From: Ptiloglossa arizonensis
Taxonomy: Eukaryota > Arthropoda > Insecta > Hymenoptera > Colletidae
Reading direction: 5' to 3'
Length of the DNA: 64,000 nt
Assembly: GCF_051014685.1 (NCBI RefSeq)
Contig: NC_135058.1
Coordinates: 17,238,811-17,302,810 of the forward strand
Position 1 is the first letter of the stretch; every line of letters begins with the position of its first letter. A model generated the notes under the pieces. That model did no database searches. It saw nothing but the letters and a program-made list of their open reading frames with translations, and was not told where the DNA came from. Of the stretch, positions 23,220 to 36,300 are shown one piece after another. The position numbers and the translations under genes were made by a program.

Positions 23220-24721
23220 GGTAGTAATAACTCGCTCGGTTGGACAAACTTTCTCGCCCGGTGACTCCGAATTCTGCTGCGCTCGGCGTTAGGCGAACGA
23301 TCTTGGGTGAATAAACAGAGCTCGACTTTGGTCAAACTTGCCAAGTAACGGTAGGTATGCTGCTCAGAATTCGGATAATCCGAGGTTCAGCGACGATGAT
23401 CTCTTAGACACCGAAGCGCGCCGGCAACGTTTGCTGCATAATTAATAGAATTATATAAACTTTGATTCCGCGATGTAATTAACCGCTCCGCCGTGAATAC
23501 TTTCCGAGCAACGTTACTCGCGGAAAGATCCGAGACCGTAAGCAGCACGGAAACTTCGAGAAACGAGTTCGAGTCGTTCGGCCGCGTCGAGTTCTCGAAC
23601 GCTCGAGGCCGTCTTTCGGAACGCAACCTTTTCGAAACATCCGACTCGATTTCTGCGCCGAAATCGCGAGCGACGAAAACCGAGAGCAACGAACCGAAAC
23701 GGTTTACCATCCGTTCTCCGTAGAGACAACGACCATTTTTAACTTCCGACCGAACGAACCGGTTCAACGGTATCCGGAGCGCGAGGACCCTCGAAAGAGA
23801 TACTCGAAGAGAACCCGAGGTACTCGATTTATCGTTCGAAAGGTCGAATCGAGAGCGCTGTCATCGTCCGCGGAGGTCCCCGTGAACGTTCAGCGTTCGC
23901 CGATTTTCTCGGTTGGTTCGCGAACGGGACGAAACGACGAGGAACTCTCCTCGGACGCGTGGACGCTAATCCGGACGAACGAGACGAGACGATAGAATTT
24001 GCGTCCGTAAATACCCGCGCGCGCAAACAGAATCGTTCGTTCGACGTACTCGGGGGAAAACGAAACGGCCGATTATACGCGTTCCGTGCGTGGTTCGACG
24101 GAAATTAATTTATCCGCAACTTCTGGACAGGGTCGGAAGGGGAACGCGTGGAATAACCAACCGCGTTACGGAGCAAGTTTCTCCGTTCGCAGCGTACACC
24201 GGCAAACTTCGTACATGCGGCGGACATCGTGGAATCACGAATTATACCCGGCAATTACGAGCACCGCGAGCCGAATAATTATCATTATTGTCTGCCGCGT
24301 TATCCTTGCCGGTCCTCGAGAAGCTGGGAAGCACCGCGTCTCTTCCAACACCCTTCGCTCCGTACAACCGCGAGCTGCTTAAAACGTAAACGGGACGAGA
24401 CGTTTCTCCGCTCGACGCGAAACCTCTTCGAACACCTCTTCCCCTTCCCGCCGACCCACAGAGAGACCCGACCGGTACTCGCGATCGTCGAATTACTCTC
24501 CGACGTTCCAATTTCCCGTTCAACGCGCGCCCCAATTGACACGCGTACGTTTAGCGCGGATACCTTGTTCTCGAACATTGGGCGAAGATCATCGACGACA
24601 CGTCTCCGTGGAATACGAACTCGACGTTGCATCGGGGAGCGGAAGTATCGATTTCTCCGTTAGATCCGGTGGATCCGACCACGGGAACGAAAGAAAGAAA
24701 CACTCGTCGACGATAAAACGT

Positions 24722-24780
24722 ACGCCGCACGCCGCACGCCGCACGCCGCACGCCGCACGCCGCACGCCGCACGCCGCACG
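24722..24780. repeat. Tandem array, 7-bp unit CGCCGCA, about 8.5 copies
   Basis: This is a perfect heptamer array. Because 7 is not a multiple of 3, all three frames read the same three-residue cycle, giving repetitive Arg-Thr-Pro-His-Ala-Ala peptides with no meaning. Confidence 0.95.
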
Positions 24781-25045
24781 CGGTTCGCATTCTCCGTTGC
24801 GCATCTTTTCGCGCGCATACGAGAATACCGAAGACAGGTTCGTTCGATCGCCGACTTTTGCCCGTTTTACCGCAAAAGTATCGAACGAACAACGAGCCGC
24901 GACCGTGCGCCGTAAAAGTAACGCCGGCGAGGAGACGACTCCGCGCGTTCGAGCTACCAATTTCCCAGCTAAAAGCATCCCGATGGAACGCGTTCTTTCG
25001 CGAAACCCCGTAGACGCGGCACGTGTATCGAAGCGACGAGAGAAA

Positions 25046-25098
25046 ACGATCAAACGATCAAACGATCAAACGACCAAACGACCAAACGACCAAACGAC
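25046..25098. repeat. Tandem array, 8-bp unit CGATCAAA / CGACCAAA, about 6.5 copies
   Basis: The first three copies read CGATCAAA and the later ones CGACCAAA, so one point change spread through half of the array. Confidence 0.92.
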
Positions 25099-25872
25099 CG
25101 CGCCAACTTTCAGACGTCGATGCGTCCTTTGTGCTCCCTGCTTTTCATTTCTTTTCCATATCGCGACGCAGCGAATAGCGTAGCAACCGTCCCCAGCCGA
25201 GTACGCGCATCTTCACGCCCGCGTTAAAATGGAAGAACGCGTACATTTTCGGAATCGAGGTACCGCGAACACCTCGCCCGCGCCCCTCTCTATACGAGTC
25301 GCGCACCGCGATGCTATTTCCTTCGAGGAACGAACAAAAAAAATTCTCATTTTCCACGAGCGCGAAAATATTACTTCCCGCGTCTGAAACGCGATCGATC
25401 CTTCTCGAATTTCTATTTTTCTTCGAAAGAACGCGCGCGGAAGAGAACCTCGCGATCGTTTTCCAAGTTTCCGGACGCGAGTCGCGCTACTTGGAGAAAA
25501 TCGTATCGTCCGAGGAAAAATCTCTACCGAATGCGAGAAACGTACCTTTCGCGAAAGCGAACGACCGAGCTACGCTCCCGCGATTCGTCCATCGAGAAAG
25601 AAATCGCCCCGAAAGGAGAAGAACCGTGTTCGTAAATCGACGTAAATTTCCCGGGAAGGAAGAATCTCGAGGGCACGCGCTAATCGTTTCGAGCGCGAGA
25701 AAAAAAGTCGAACAGCAGGAAGGAGACGAACACCTAGGTTCATTCGGCCGAAGGAAGGAGAGTTAGGGGAGACGCGAGAGTAGGCTGAAATTTCTATATG
25801 TGTTTGCCCAGCTTCGCGGAGCGTCTCGTTACGCGAAACGGCGGAACGGCGGAACGACGGAACGGCGTAGCG

Positions 25873-25889
25873 CCCCCCCCCCCCCCCCC
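25873..25889. repeat. Poly-C run of 17
   Basis: An uninterrupted cytosine run follows a short (CGGAACGG)-like repeat (about 25838-25866). Its true length is uncertain, since homopolymers are commonly misread. Confidence 0.9.
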
Positions 25890-28689
25890 GGCTTCGTGCT
25901 TTTCGCGCTTGTGCACACACTTACAGGCCAGTGTTTATGTATCATTTATGCGGCGCACCAGCCGTGGAAAAGCCGTCTTTTCGCCTAGACGGGAACACGG
26001 TCTCCGACGACGCGACGAATGCGCGTGTCCCGTTCAGATAACGTTTGAATTATCAACCAACACCCTCTACCGAGAACCATCCCCGATATCGACGTTTCCT
26101 CTTCGCGTTCGGAGAACCTTTCACGAAACCGAACAAATCGAACGAATCGACCAAATCTCTCCATCCGTTTGCTCCGAGTATCGCATCATCGGTCATCCTC
26201 GATTCCCTTTTACGATCTTCCTCTGCGTCTACGGGGAACGGGACAACATCCGGTCGAAAAAAATCAAAATAAACGGTTTGCGTTTACACGGGTTCGAGCA
26301 AAGATTGCACCGGCGTTCTTGCGCGTACCCAAAGACCGCGTCTCCGATGATAAATTAATCGCGTTCGAGAGGTTTCGAAGCAACGAATCGTTGATAAACG
26401 TAGACCGGATTAAAGTGCAACTTTAACCGTATTTTTGCGGTTCGTAAAAAATGGTACTCTCGTGCGATCGCGATGGTAGCAAATTGTCTTCTTGGGATCT
26501 CTTGCGCGATCCTGACGCTACAACGTTGCATCGGACTCTCGTCTCGTTCGGACGGATACGCCAAAGGTGGAGCGACGATTTATTTGTAGGAAATTGGGCA
26601 TTTTCGTTGGTCTCGATTTCACCCTGTTCGTTTCCAAAGGCGTTTCTCACCGAGGAAAGAGCAAGCGAAGTCGATAACCCGGTTGAACTCGTCTCGTGAA
26701 CGAAGCTACGATTTCGGTGTCCGTTTATCGTTGTTCGTAACGCGTGCTCGAAAACTACGAACGGTTACAAGCCACCGCAATTCGACGCGCAACTGCTCGT
26801 CACCCAACACTCGTTCGCACGCAACTCGAACGATCGAGTACGTCCTTTCTACGAATTACCATTATTCTACCCGATTTCTACCCATTCTTTTCGATTCACT
26901 CTGTCCCGATTTTGAGGGAAAATAATCTCGATTCGCTTTTCCAGACGAGTGAATCGATAAAATGGATTATTAAATTATTATATTTCTTTTCGCCCGTAGG
27001 TATTTTCACTCTCCTTGCCCCCGTTCGTTGTAGACCGAAGGAAATCGACGAATGCGCGCCATTCGAAGAAAATCCATGGAGAAGGAGGTGGGATTTCGCG
27101 GTGATTTCGAACGAGGTCTCGTCTCGAGAGCAGTCCCTGTCGTCCGTTTCCTCGACCTTCGTCCCCTCGAATAACGGAATAACGGCCGTCGATTACGCGG
27201 AAATGGATGTGTCGCGTGTCGGGCGAAGAAAATAGAGACCGAACGAAATGTTGTTATTCGAGGACGAATTATGAACGGAGAACGCTTTACGTTTACAACG
27301 GCCGAGGAAATTGTACCGCGACGGCAACGTCTCGCGCCTGTACAATTTTCCTCTTGGCAAATATTTTAGCTCGGGCCGACGTTCAACGCGTTGCCGTCTA
27401 TAATTGCGTATCGTGAATCGCACCGCGGACTTTGCGAGGAAATCTTCCAAGAGATTTCTACCGGTAGGAAATTGTTCGCGAGGAAAAGCGTCACCCGTTA
27501 CGCGGTCGAACGAGGTCGACGGACCGGATATATAGTACGAAACGGGTTTCGCCGTTTGCCGATTACGAGGCCGGGTTCTCCGATAAGCGGTCCGCGGCCG
27601 ACGATAAGATAATTCACGGCGATCGTGCGCTCGTTGCGAAACAAACGTCCTCCGTAGGACACCGACCTTACGGCAAACACGACCGTAACCCCTTGTAACG
27701 AATTGTTTGCCGTAGTTACGCGATCCCGGTGTTCCCACGTTCGAGGCCAGCTTCTTCCTTTGCGTTTGCTCCGCGTCCACTGCGCGACATCCGACTTCCC
27801 AACCGGTCGAACGTTGCCTTTTCTCGCAACGTATTCAGCGAAATATCATCCGTCCACCCGTTTCGAAAAATCCCTCCGACTCTCGTCCATCGACCCGTTC
27901 GACCCATTACCGGTCTAACAAACTTTTCCATATGCCGTCTGTTCCGACAACTTTGACAAATAGTACAAATCCTATCCGTTCCAACGGTTTCGGAAACTAC
28001 AACGTATTCCGTTTATTCCGTTTAACCCTGAAAAATGGTCCAAATCCTATCCCGTCGTTTTAAAACCTTCGGAAATTACCCCCTGCTCCCCGTTTTAGGT
28101 TTCCTCGAGATAGACGGGACTCTAAATACGTCGAAAACGGTAATCGAAAATAACTTCGAAATTCCGGCTGTTTCGACTTTGACGAGTTCTCGAAATAGGG
28201 GTTAAACGATACGTATTTCGATACCTCGTACGCACCTCGATCGAAACTCTACTTTTCCGCCTTACGTTTTACCTCCGAGTTTGCTCGGATATTCCGAGTT
28301 TCGTCTATTTTAACGCAGAGCGGCGAGAAAGAATAGACGTACACGGAATAGAATATTCGGTTAGGCCGTTACGACGGACGGCGTTCGGCCTATTTTATTA
28401 ACCGTATACGCTGGATGGAACACCGTTTCGCGGTATCCAGTGTTTTAAAAAACTCGTGGGTCGATATGCTCGAGTCGGGAGGCGAGCTCGTTCGCCGTTG
28501 CGAAACTCCACGACTCGAGTCAGATCGAAGACGGATGACGGCAATTCTTGTTACGTTACGACGTTACGCGATCGAAACGGCTCGAGTTTGCTTCGCTGTC
28601 ACCGTAAGAAGCACGTCTATGCATTTATTATTTCGATAAGAATTATTTTCCAAGGTATCGCGGCCTGTGCGCGTCGCTCGTAAAACGAG

Positions 28690-29400
28690 ATTCACGCAGC
28701 ACGTTGCATTATGCAGCGAAACTTTCCAGGCTCCAGGTGGATAGTTACAGTCGTCGTCGTGTTATCTTTATGCTCCATCTTGCGAGATATATTTCCTACA
28801 AGATGTCTTTGTACCTTATGAATTGTTACCTTCTCCCTAGGCATCGAGCGTACAATTTCCCCTACTCGTAGATACGTTCCTATTATTATGCTAATTGCCG
28901 CACCACCGTGTCTAAATTTAGCTTCTATCCGTTCCTCGATTCCGTTCTCTTTCGATCGCACGATACATATAGTAGTTGCGCGCCGATGGTCGAACGGTAC
29001 GCCCTTTGTACCAACTATTCGCTACAATTAAGGGATCAATCGGATCGATTCGATTCGATTCGATATCGTTACGCATATTTGCTCCGATTTCGACCGAATA
29101 CGTACAACCGCCGAACAATTCTATTACTTTGTTATAACGTTGATCGTTGAAATTCTATGAAATTCCCGTCGTCCCGTTCCTGTAGTTTCATACTCGCTGG
29201 TATTCCATGGTGCTCGTTCTCCTTCAATTTTCCCAGCAAGTTTCAATGTTTCTGTACGTTGTTTCCAGTAACTCGATCCAACTTGTACGACGCGCAGATA
29301 GTATTTACCGATACGGTGTACAATAATCCTCTCGGTCCGTGGAATATTTCGTTGCGTATCGATAGGATCGATCCTGGCCGTTGTCAAAAACGAATTCAAC
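28690..29400. other. Low-CpG segment, possible conserved element or unrecognised exons
   Basis: Composition shifts here to ordinary mixed sequence with few TCGA words. On the + strand, ATG at 28711 opens a 36-codon frame whose N-terminus looks like a signal anchor (SRWIVTVVVVLSLCSIL). On the minus strand, frames of 89 codons (28692-28961) and 91 codons (29124-29399) are open. None matches a family I recognise, and I find no convincing splice sites around them. Confidence 0.25.
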
Positions 29401-30131
29401 GGAACAAGCGTAACGGTGGAACGATAAAAGCAAGCAACGAACGCGGCATTGTCGATTCCCCCGAAACGCGATACCAGGATAAAGGAAAACGCAAGGAGGT
29501 ACGTGACCGTTGATCGACCCTGTCTCGAAACGCAAAGCCAAACGGGGCGAGAATACGGGATCTTTCGTTGATCCGTTAATCCGTCGAGGAGAAACGTAAA
29601 ACGGAACGTAGCGTTCTCGTTAAAATGCGCTCAATCCGTAGTCGGGCTGGCAGGCGGCGAGATGGGCGAAATTAATTTCCGCTCGGAGATGAAACAGGCG
29701 CCGTCGTTTAATTCGCGCCTTGGTATCGATGCCGCTATTAACGCTTCATCGGACCGAGTGTTTCAGTCGCGTCGGTTCCAGTCGGTACGTTTCTTTTTCC
29801 CCGTACGATCGCTCTTGAAACCGATCGTTTTATATCACCCTCGTTTACCCCGCGTCTCCGCGCTTCCAATAATTCGTTATACGCAAGAAATTGACGCGTC
29901 TTCCTGCCAAATTTCAACGTTTCTCCTTAACGCAATCGGCGCGAACCGTTCCGAACGGAACAACGTTACGAAGATCCATCGGCTTGCGTTCGGGCAATTA
30001 TTTTCGATCGAAATTTAAATTCGTTCAAAGTTCGATCTTCCAGTTCGGAAACAGACGTTCAAAGGCGTCCTTATCCGGCTAAATATCGTAATCGAATTGC
30101 ACGCTTAAAACTCAATTTGCGTTAGACGTCC

Positions 30132-30170
30132 GTCGAGTCGAGTCGAGTCGAGTCGAGTCGAGTCGAGTCG
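30132..30170. repeat. (TCGAG)n microsatellite, about 8 copies
   Basis: This is a perfect pentamer run. The same unit recurs at 44115-44141. Confidence 0.95.
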
Positions 30171-32168
30171 ATTCGGTTTAAAACTCGACCGTACTCTCGG
30201 CTACGGCGAGTAACCGTTGGCAAAATTATATCTCTGTAATACGGCTGATAAAATAGCGCTAATTGGCGGAAAACGACATTCCGACTCTCGGCCGTTTCGA
30301 CGGCTTCTGTTTCCCGGTGAACTCTAATCGCATCCAAGTCGTTTCGAAACGATCACGATCGTAAGTATTTTTCGTAACGATGTTTAACATATCGGGAAAC
30401 GGAGTAAAGCTTCCAAACCGAGAGAAAAAAAGAAAAAATATCCCTGCGTAGAAGAATCGCAATCAAAATGATCCTCGAGAGTTGAAAAAAATACGCATCT
30501 TCTATAATTTAACAACTCGGTGCGAGATTTATCGCGAAACGCGTCTTCTCGCGTCACGGTCTTTGCTCGGCGATTCCGAACGCTGAACATTTTTCCTTTT
30601 TCCGAGAAACGAAATCATTTTATTCGTTCCTCAATGTCCAGGTGGTCGTTAACCTTTCAACGTTTCGATGATATTTCAGTTGTCCGAGCCGCTCTCCATT
30701 TCTCCTCGTTCGCATCGAACATTCTTCCCCATTTTTTAACGAGATCGTTTCACTCGGTAAGGATCGCGTCCGAGGTAGGGGCGTGCGTATCGCGCGCTTT
30801 GAATTTCGATACGCTGATATTCCGGCCACCGAATGCAGCTCGTTAAAGGGCCGCTTAATAATTCAATGGAACGGAAAGAGCGGAAAGGAAACGATACGCC
30901 TACTTTTTGCGACACGATAATCGAAATTGAACCACTCGATTCGTTGGTATTTTTCTCTCGATATCGATTTTCCCTTCCTGTTGGTCCGCTCTCTTTTCAA
31001 GGCCCGCGATTTTCCACCGACTCCTAAAGAGGGGCTCGTAGCCCCGTAAAAACGATTAAAACTCGAGCCCGTTTCTTGGCCAGTTTCTCCTCTTTTCCGA
31101 AATGGAAGTTAATAATCGAATAGTCCAAGTCGGGAAAGCGAGACTTCTCGAATCCGAGAAGCGATCTACCAATCGGGTCATCAATTTTTCCCGCAATCTG
31201 CCAATAATTGAAAGTACAGAAGTAGCGCGGGAATGAAATCTTCCACGCGTTGCAACGCGCTTCTTTCTTCTTTTATCGGACACGATCGACGCGTACTTTG
31301 AATTCAATTGTCCGATACCTGGTTAGAAGTTAAAACGATCTTGGAATTATTTTTACTCGGGTTCAACGATTATTCTTTTACCTTCCTTCGATCGCTTTCG
31401 TAAGTTACACGAATCGTTGTTCGAGCGGCTAACGAAGGTATTGCCTTCGAAAATCTGTTCAATGTCCCGAAACGTTTGATTCGCGAAATTTCGTGGAAAT
31501 AACGCCACGGTTTCGGGAATTCGCGAAACAGTGCCGACTCCGCGACTATCGTGATCTCTCGATATCGAAGTTTCGAAATCCCTGTGAAAGCGACGCCACA
31601 GGAATCCGCGCCACTTTTAAAGACGCAAAGAGAACGGAAAGAGGGATTTTTTTCCTCAACGCTGAGTAAGTTTATTTTTATCGAAACCTATTATCTTACG
31701 GAAGAATACGGAAGATCGTTGCGATATACGTATAAGGAGAACATTGAGAATCGGTGGCGAAAACTAATAATAGTTTTCGCGACCACGATGTCGCGTAATT
31801 GTTGTTCTCCGTGTAATAACGCGATACGTTGGGAGAGTGCTGAACCATATTGCCGCGCGAAATATATTTGTCGCGTTCGTAGCCTCCGTTGTTCCTTCCG
31901 CGATGCCCAATAGCCACATTTCCTCGGAAACCGTCGAAAATTTTTCTCGTTCTCGGTACAAGGACAGCGTGGAAACGAAACATCGGTGACAGCTACAAGT
32001 GGGTCCGGCACACGAGAACATCGATCGGTTTCCTAGAATTTCTGCTCATTGTTCGTGCACAGAGACAAGACGGAAAATGTTTCGGTGTAAATTAGCGAGT
32101 AGGTCGTTCTTCGGTGATTCGACGCGTTAAATTAGCGTTAACGAAGGTTCGTGCGTTTCGATTCGCTT

Positions 32169-32200
32169 CCCGCGTCACCGCGTCACCGCGTCACCGCGTC
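32169..32200. repeat. Tandem array, 8-bp unit CGCGTCAC, about 4 copies
   Basis: Identical copies in noncoding DNA; the last one is changed at its end (CGCGTCAG). Confidence 0.88.
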
Positions 32201-32361
32201 AGCGAGGAGTAACCAACCGTCGAGTTAGAGATTACCGTGCAAACGGATAGTACCCATCGGTATTTGAACGAGAATCGCGTGCACGTGACCGGGCGTCTTG
32301 CAACCGTTGAAAACGAACGCGGTCGTTTCGCGTTAAACTCCGAACCAGCGGAACCCCGAAA

Positions 32362-32404
32362 GCGCGAACGCGCGAACGCGCGAACGCGCGAACGCGCGAA
32401 CGCG
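32362..32404. repeat. Tandem array, 8-bp unit GCGCGAAC, about 5 copies
   Basis: Head-to-tail copies, the last running into CGCGCCTACC. Confidence 0.92.
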
Positions 32405-33114
32405 CCTACCTACCTGGAACGCTACCTACGTATATTTCGAACGATGCGACGCATCGAGAAAGAACGCGACGCCGTGACTTTCGTTCCGACGAAACAATCT
32501 ACGGTAATCAAATTTTTCACGAGTAACTCCGTTTACGGAATTCCTTCCGGAATATCGCTCGAAAACGATCGAACACGGACATCGAGAATCCCGCGTAAAA
32601 ACGATCAAACGATCGAGAAATAATATAGAAAACGTTTACCGTGTCGTATTTTTCGATAATTGCTTTCAACGCGGGTGCCGAATGAACTTAATTAGCTCCT
32701 TTTAAACGATCAATTACGAACGCGCGAATACAATTTTAACGTACGATATCAACGAGGTTCGATTCGATGATTAAAAATTGTGATTCGTTGATTGTAATCG
32801 GTCGTTGCGCGATACGTTCCGAGCCGCTGACGTCGTTATTTCGTCGCGATGTTTTTTGGTAACGAGGGCCGCCCGTTGCAGTTGGCCATCGGGCATTCGA
32901 TCGATACCCCGAATAAAAAGTCGGGTCGTTCGAAAAATAGAGGTGCAAGATTTTTTAACGCGTCGTTAACATTTCTCGAGCGAAAGTTTCGAAATAACAT
33001 CGGGAACGTTCGGAAAAGTGGAGGAAACTTACTCGGCCGTCGTCGACTCGCTCGAAATCCGTTCACCGTTAGAATTAACGGAGAAGGGCTCATATTTCAC
33101 TGTTCGTTTGCTTT

Positions 33115-33300
33115 TCAAAGTGGCGTTTAGAAGAAGTTACTTCAGCGGCCCCGGAATCTGCACCCCTCCCTGAACCGACTCCCGAGAAGTTGCTTCATTT
33201 ATAACTGGCGCAAGTTAAACAGCCTGTGTAATACGGTTCGCGCTGTAATCCATTAGCCGTAACATTTTCTTCCCGAATATTCTCGAATATATACGCATAT
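33115..33300. promoter_or_regulatory. Low-CpG patch, candidate conserved noncoding element
   Basis: This 180-bp stretch is nearly free of TCGA words and contains mixed sequence, two GAAGTT(A/G)CTTCA-like half repeats (about 33132 and 33188) and AT-rich patches (TTATAACTGG, AATCCATTAGCC, AATATATACG). Every frame is broken by stops, so a coding role is unlikely. Its composition resembles slowly evolving regulatory DNA, but conservation cannot be seen from one sequence. Confidence 0.25.
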
Positions 33301-36300
33301 GCCGCTCCGTTGACAAATATTTCTATTATCCTTTTACCGTCTTTTACCTCGCGCGAAACACCGAACGTTTTCGTCGGTGCGGCGCCATTTCATACATTAC
33401 GGATATTCGAGAAGGTTGAAAACCGCGATAAGACGAACGGAACAATTTCGACGAAAGTTCTGATCGTTGTTCGAATACCGAACGGAATCGTTGCTTCGTT
33501 CCTCGATGTTTCGTCGATCTACGTTCAAGTAACGGCTACTTTCGAACGTTATCCGCTCTCGGGGAAGCGTACCAAAGATTCTTATTTCCCGGCGAAACAA
33601 ATAACGGGTGTTTCCACAAGAACGGCGTATTTTCGAATCGGGAAACGACAACGTAAACGCGTTGATTCGGGCCGAAACGTATTTCCCGAGTGTGCACAGA
33701 GAACGGTATCTTTGCCTCGCGATGTTCTCTGGCCCCGCGTAAACAAGATGGCTCGGTATTTACATAGAAAAGACGAGGGCGCGGCGGTCGCCCACCGGGC
33801 GCATAAATCTGCGGACGTTTCGAAGCTCCGCGAAGAACCTCGATATTTTTCCGACTCGGCACGTTCGAAGACTCCGATTTCGTCTCGGTACGATTAGTCG
33901 GAGTATTCGAGCCGCCGCGGAGAACGATTCGCGTTTCAACGAGGAAACCCCTTGGTACGAACAAGGTGTCCTCTCGACGACGACCGAGAGGTCCTCGGCT
34001 CTGCCCTACGTAGCGCGGCAAGCCTCGACAACGGCGATACTCGCTGGACGATCCATAGTTCAACGGTCCTTCGAACGCCTCGCGTCCAAGGAAATCGACC
34101 CCTCCTTCGATTCGATTCCTCGAAATTTTCCAACGCGCAATGGAAATATTTCAATGTTTCGCAAAAACGGTCGCGCGTGCGTCGCAACGTTCGACAACGA
34201 TCCGTCCAGGCGCTGCAACGAATTCGAACGACGTAACCGAAACGACTCGCGTTCGCAGCAACGCTCCGACGAACCGTGTATCGTTACGCTCAAGTGGAAC
34301 CAAGACGGAGCAGGAGCTGTTTCCTGGCACCGCGAAACCAGAGAGTCTTAATGCCGGAACGGGTCGATCCTCGAGTCGATCCCCGAGTCGATCCCCGAAT
34401 GGACGGGGTCGTTAAAGATTCAGACGTATAGTATTTTCAGGTATTTTCGCGACGGCTCGGGGAAACGGAGCACCGGTGCCCGGATGCGGTCCGCCTTTCG
34501 GTTCGCCGGTTTCGATTTCTGTCCACCGCGAAAACTCGCTGCGTCGCGTCGCGTTCAAATATTTCACGGGCACGACTTATAGTATACACCGAGAACCGAA
34601 ATTACGCCGTTCGGCTCGACCGGTGGGTGGTTAACGGCCGTCCGAGCAGCGCTTGTAAATTACCGCGAGATTTCACAGAGTCGCGAATTGGTCCGTTGCA
34701 GGCGCGAGTTATCGGCGAAGCCCGATGTTGCGGCCGCGAAGAAGCGATTAACGGGCAAACGGTATTCCCCGGGTCAGCGATTCTCCTCGTCCAGCCTAAA
34801 AGAGAGATCGTTCAGTTACGTTTCGACGCGCGTACAAATAATCCGGTAAAAAACTATTCGTCCACGCTCTACGATATCATCGCTGCCATTGTTATCGAGC
34901 CGTAACGAGACGGTCGCATCGCAGAGTACTCTTTCGCCGCAAGTTTCACTCCACGGACGAGAACGCGATCGAGAATTTTTCGACATTTCGAGAATTACGA
35001 TCGCCTCGCGATAAACGGAGCGGACTTGGACACAACCGATTAAATCGAGAGAGGTAACCGCGTATTTGGAAGTCGAGGAAACGGGAACGCCGCGATCGTT
35101 CGCGTTTCTTGTTCGCGATAACGACCGAAAAAGAAGGCGATTCGATTTCGAAGTTTCCGAACGGTCGAACGGTCGAACGCGCGATTTCTCGAGGTTCCTT
35201 TTCGAACGACCGCGTCGAAAAGTTACGCGATCGAAGTTTACCCCTTTGGCTCGTGGCTGCCGCTGGAATCTATCAAGAGTTGGACGATTCCGCAGGTTCG
35301 ATCGCCGCCAACAAAGAAACTGCCGTTTTCTCGCTTTCGTTCGGACTTCCTCTCTTCGATTAAATTTTCTCTTCGTCGATCCTTACCGTTCGCGCAGTCG
35401 CGCGTCGCGACCGCGAAATTTTTAGGAGAACCGAGCCTCGCGAACCCCCCAATTCGACACCGAATGTAATCTTTCTTCTTCTTCGCGAAACAAGAATCGC
35501 GCAGCGAGCGATCGATTTTCTCGGGAGACGAGACACTGTGAATCGTTCGAAGGGATCAAAGGCAAGGTCGAAAAGGGCGCGTTGCCCCTCGATGCGTTAC
35601 ACGTTGCTCCGATGAAAAATTAATTTTACTCTCGGCGAGTTATCGGAAAGCCTCGGCTCTCGGTCTTGCCACGTTGCAACCTTCCGTCTTCTCGATGCGC
35701 GAAGAAAGTCGAGAGGAGAGAGGGAGTGGGTTTAAAAAGATAACGAAACGGAGCGAACGGGCCATGAATTTACGGAAGCGTCTATCCGAGCAGAAACGAG
35801 AAGAAGATGAAATCGGATGCATCCAGCCGCGCATCCGTTAGATGTACCGTATAACGCGTTCTAGGCGCCCATCGTGGAACGAAAGTCAACGCCGACGTCG
35901 GCGCTTTCGCCTCGAAGGGACGAGTTTCTAGTTGGAACGATCGCGCGATCGAGTAACGAGTACTCTCCTTTTCCGTTCGAGAGGAGACGGTTCTCGAACG
36001 GTGCAGTTCGATTCTTCGGTTGCGCGACAATTTCTCGCGACTATTCAGTTTCGGGTAAAAGGTACCGCGGCGCGGTCGCGTCCGTCGTTCCGATCTTCTC
36101 GGATCGAAATCCGAGGTATTTCGATATTACCGGTCCTCGATCGGCCGTGTATCGCTGGATACTCGGCGCTTCCGATCGATTTCCGTAGCCGTTGCGAGCG
36201 CCGGGAAGGTTCGCACCTCTGCTCTCGCATCGGATCGAATCGAATTCTCGAGCTCGGTTTCGAGTACAGCGCGGCCCGATTTTACCGCGCCAAATATACT

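Larger units (their letters stand above)
22760..28680. other. Intergenic, no gene recognised; several arrays
   Basis: The sequence is CpG-rich noncoding with four tandem arrays and a poly-C run, listed separately. Two patches have few CpG words and contain homeodomain-like AATTAAT or TAATTA cores: about 23430-23500 and about 24095-24330. They are weak candidates for enhancers. An 82-codon + frame at 26451-26699 has a more neutral composition than most here, but I recognise nothing in it and see no clear splice context. Confidence 0.45.
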
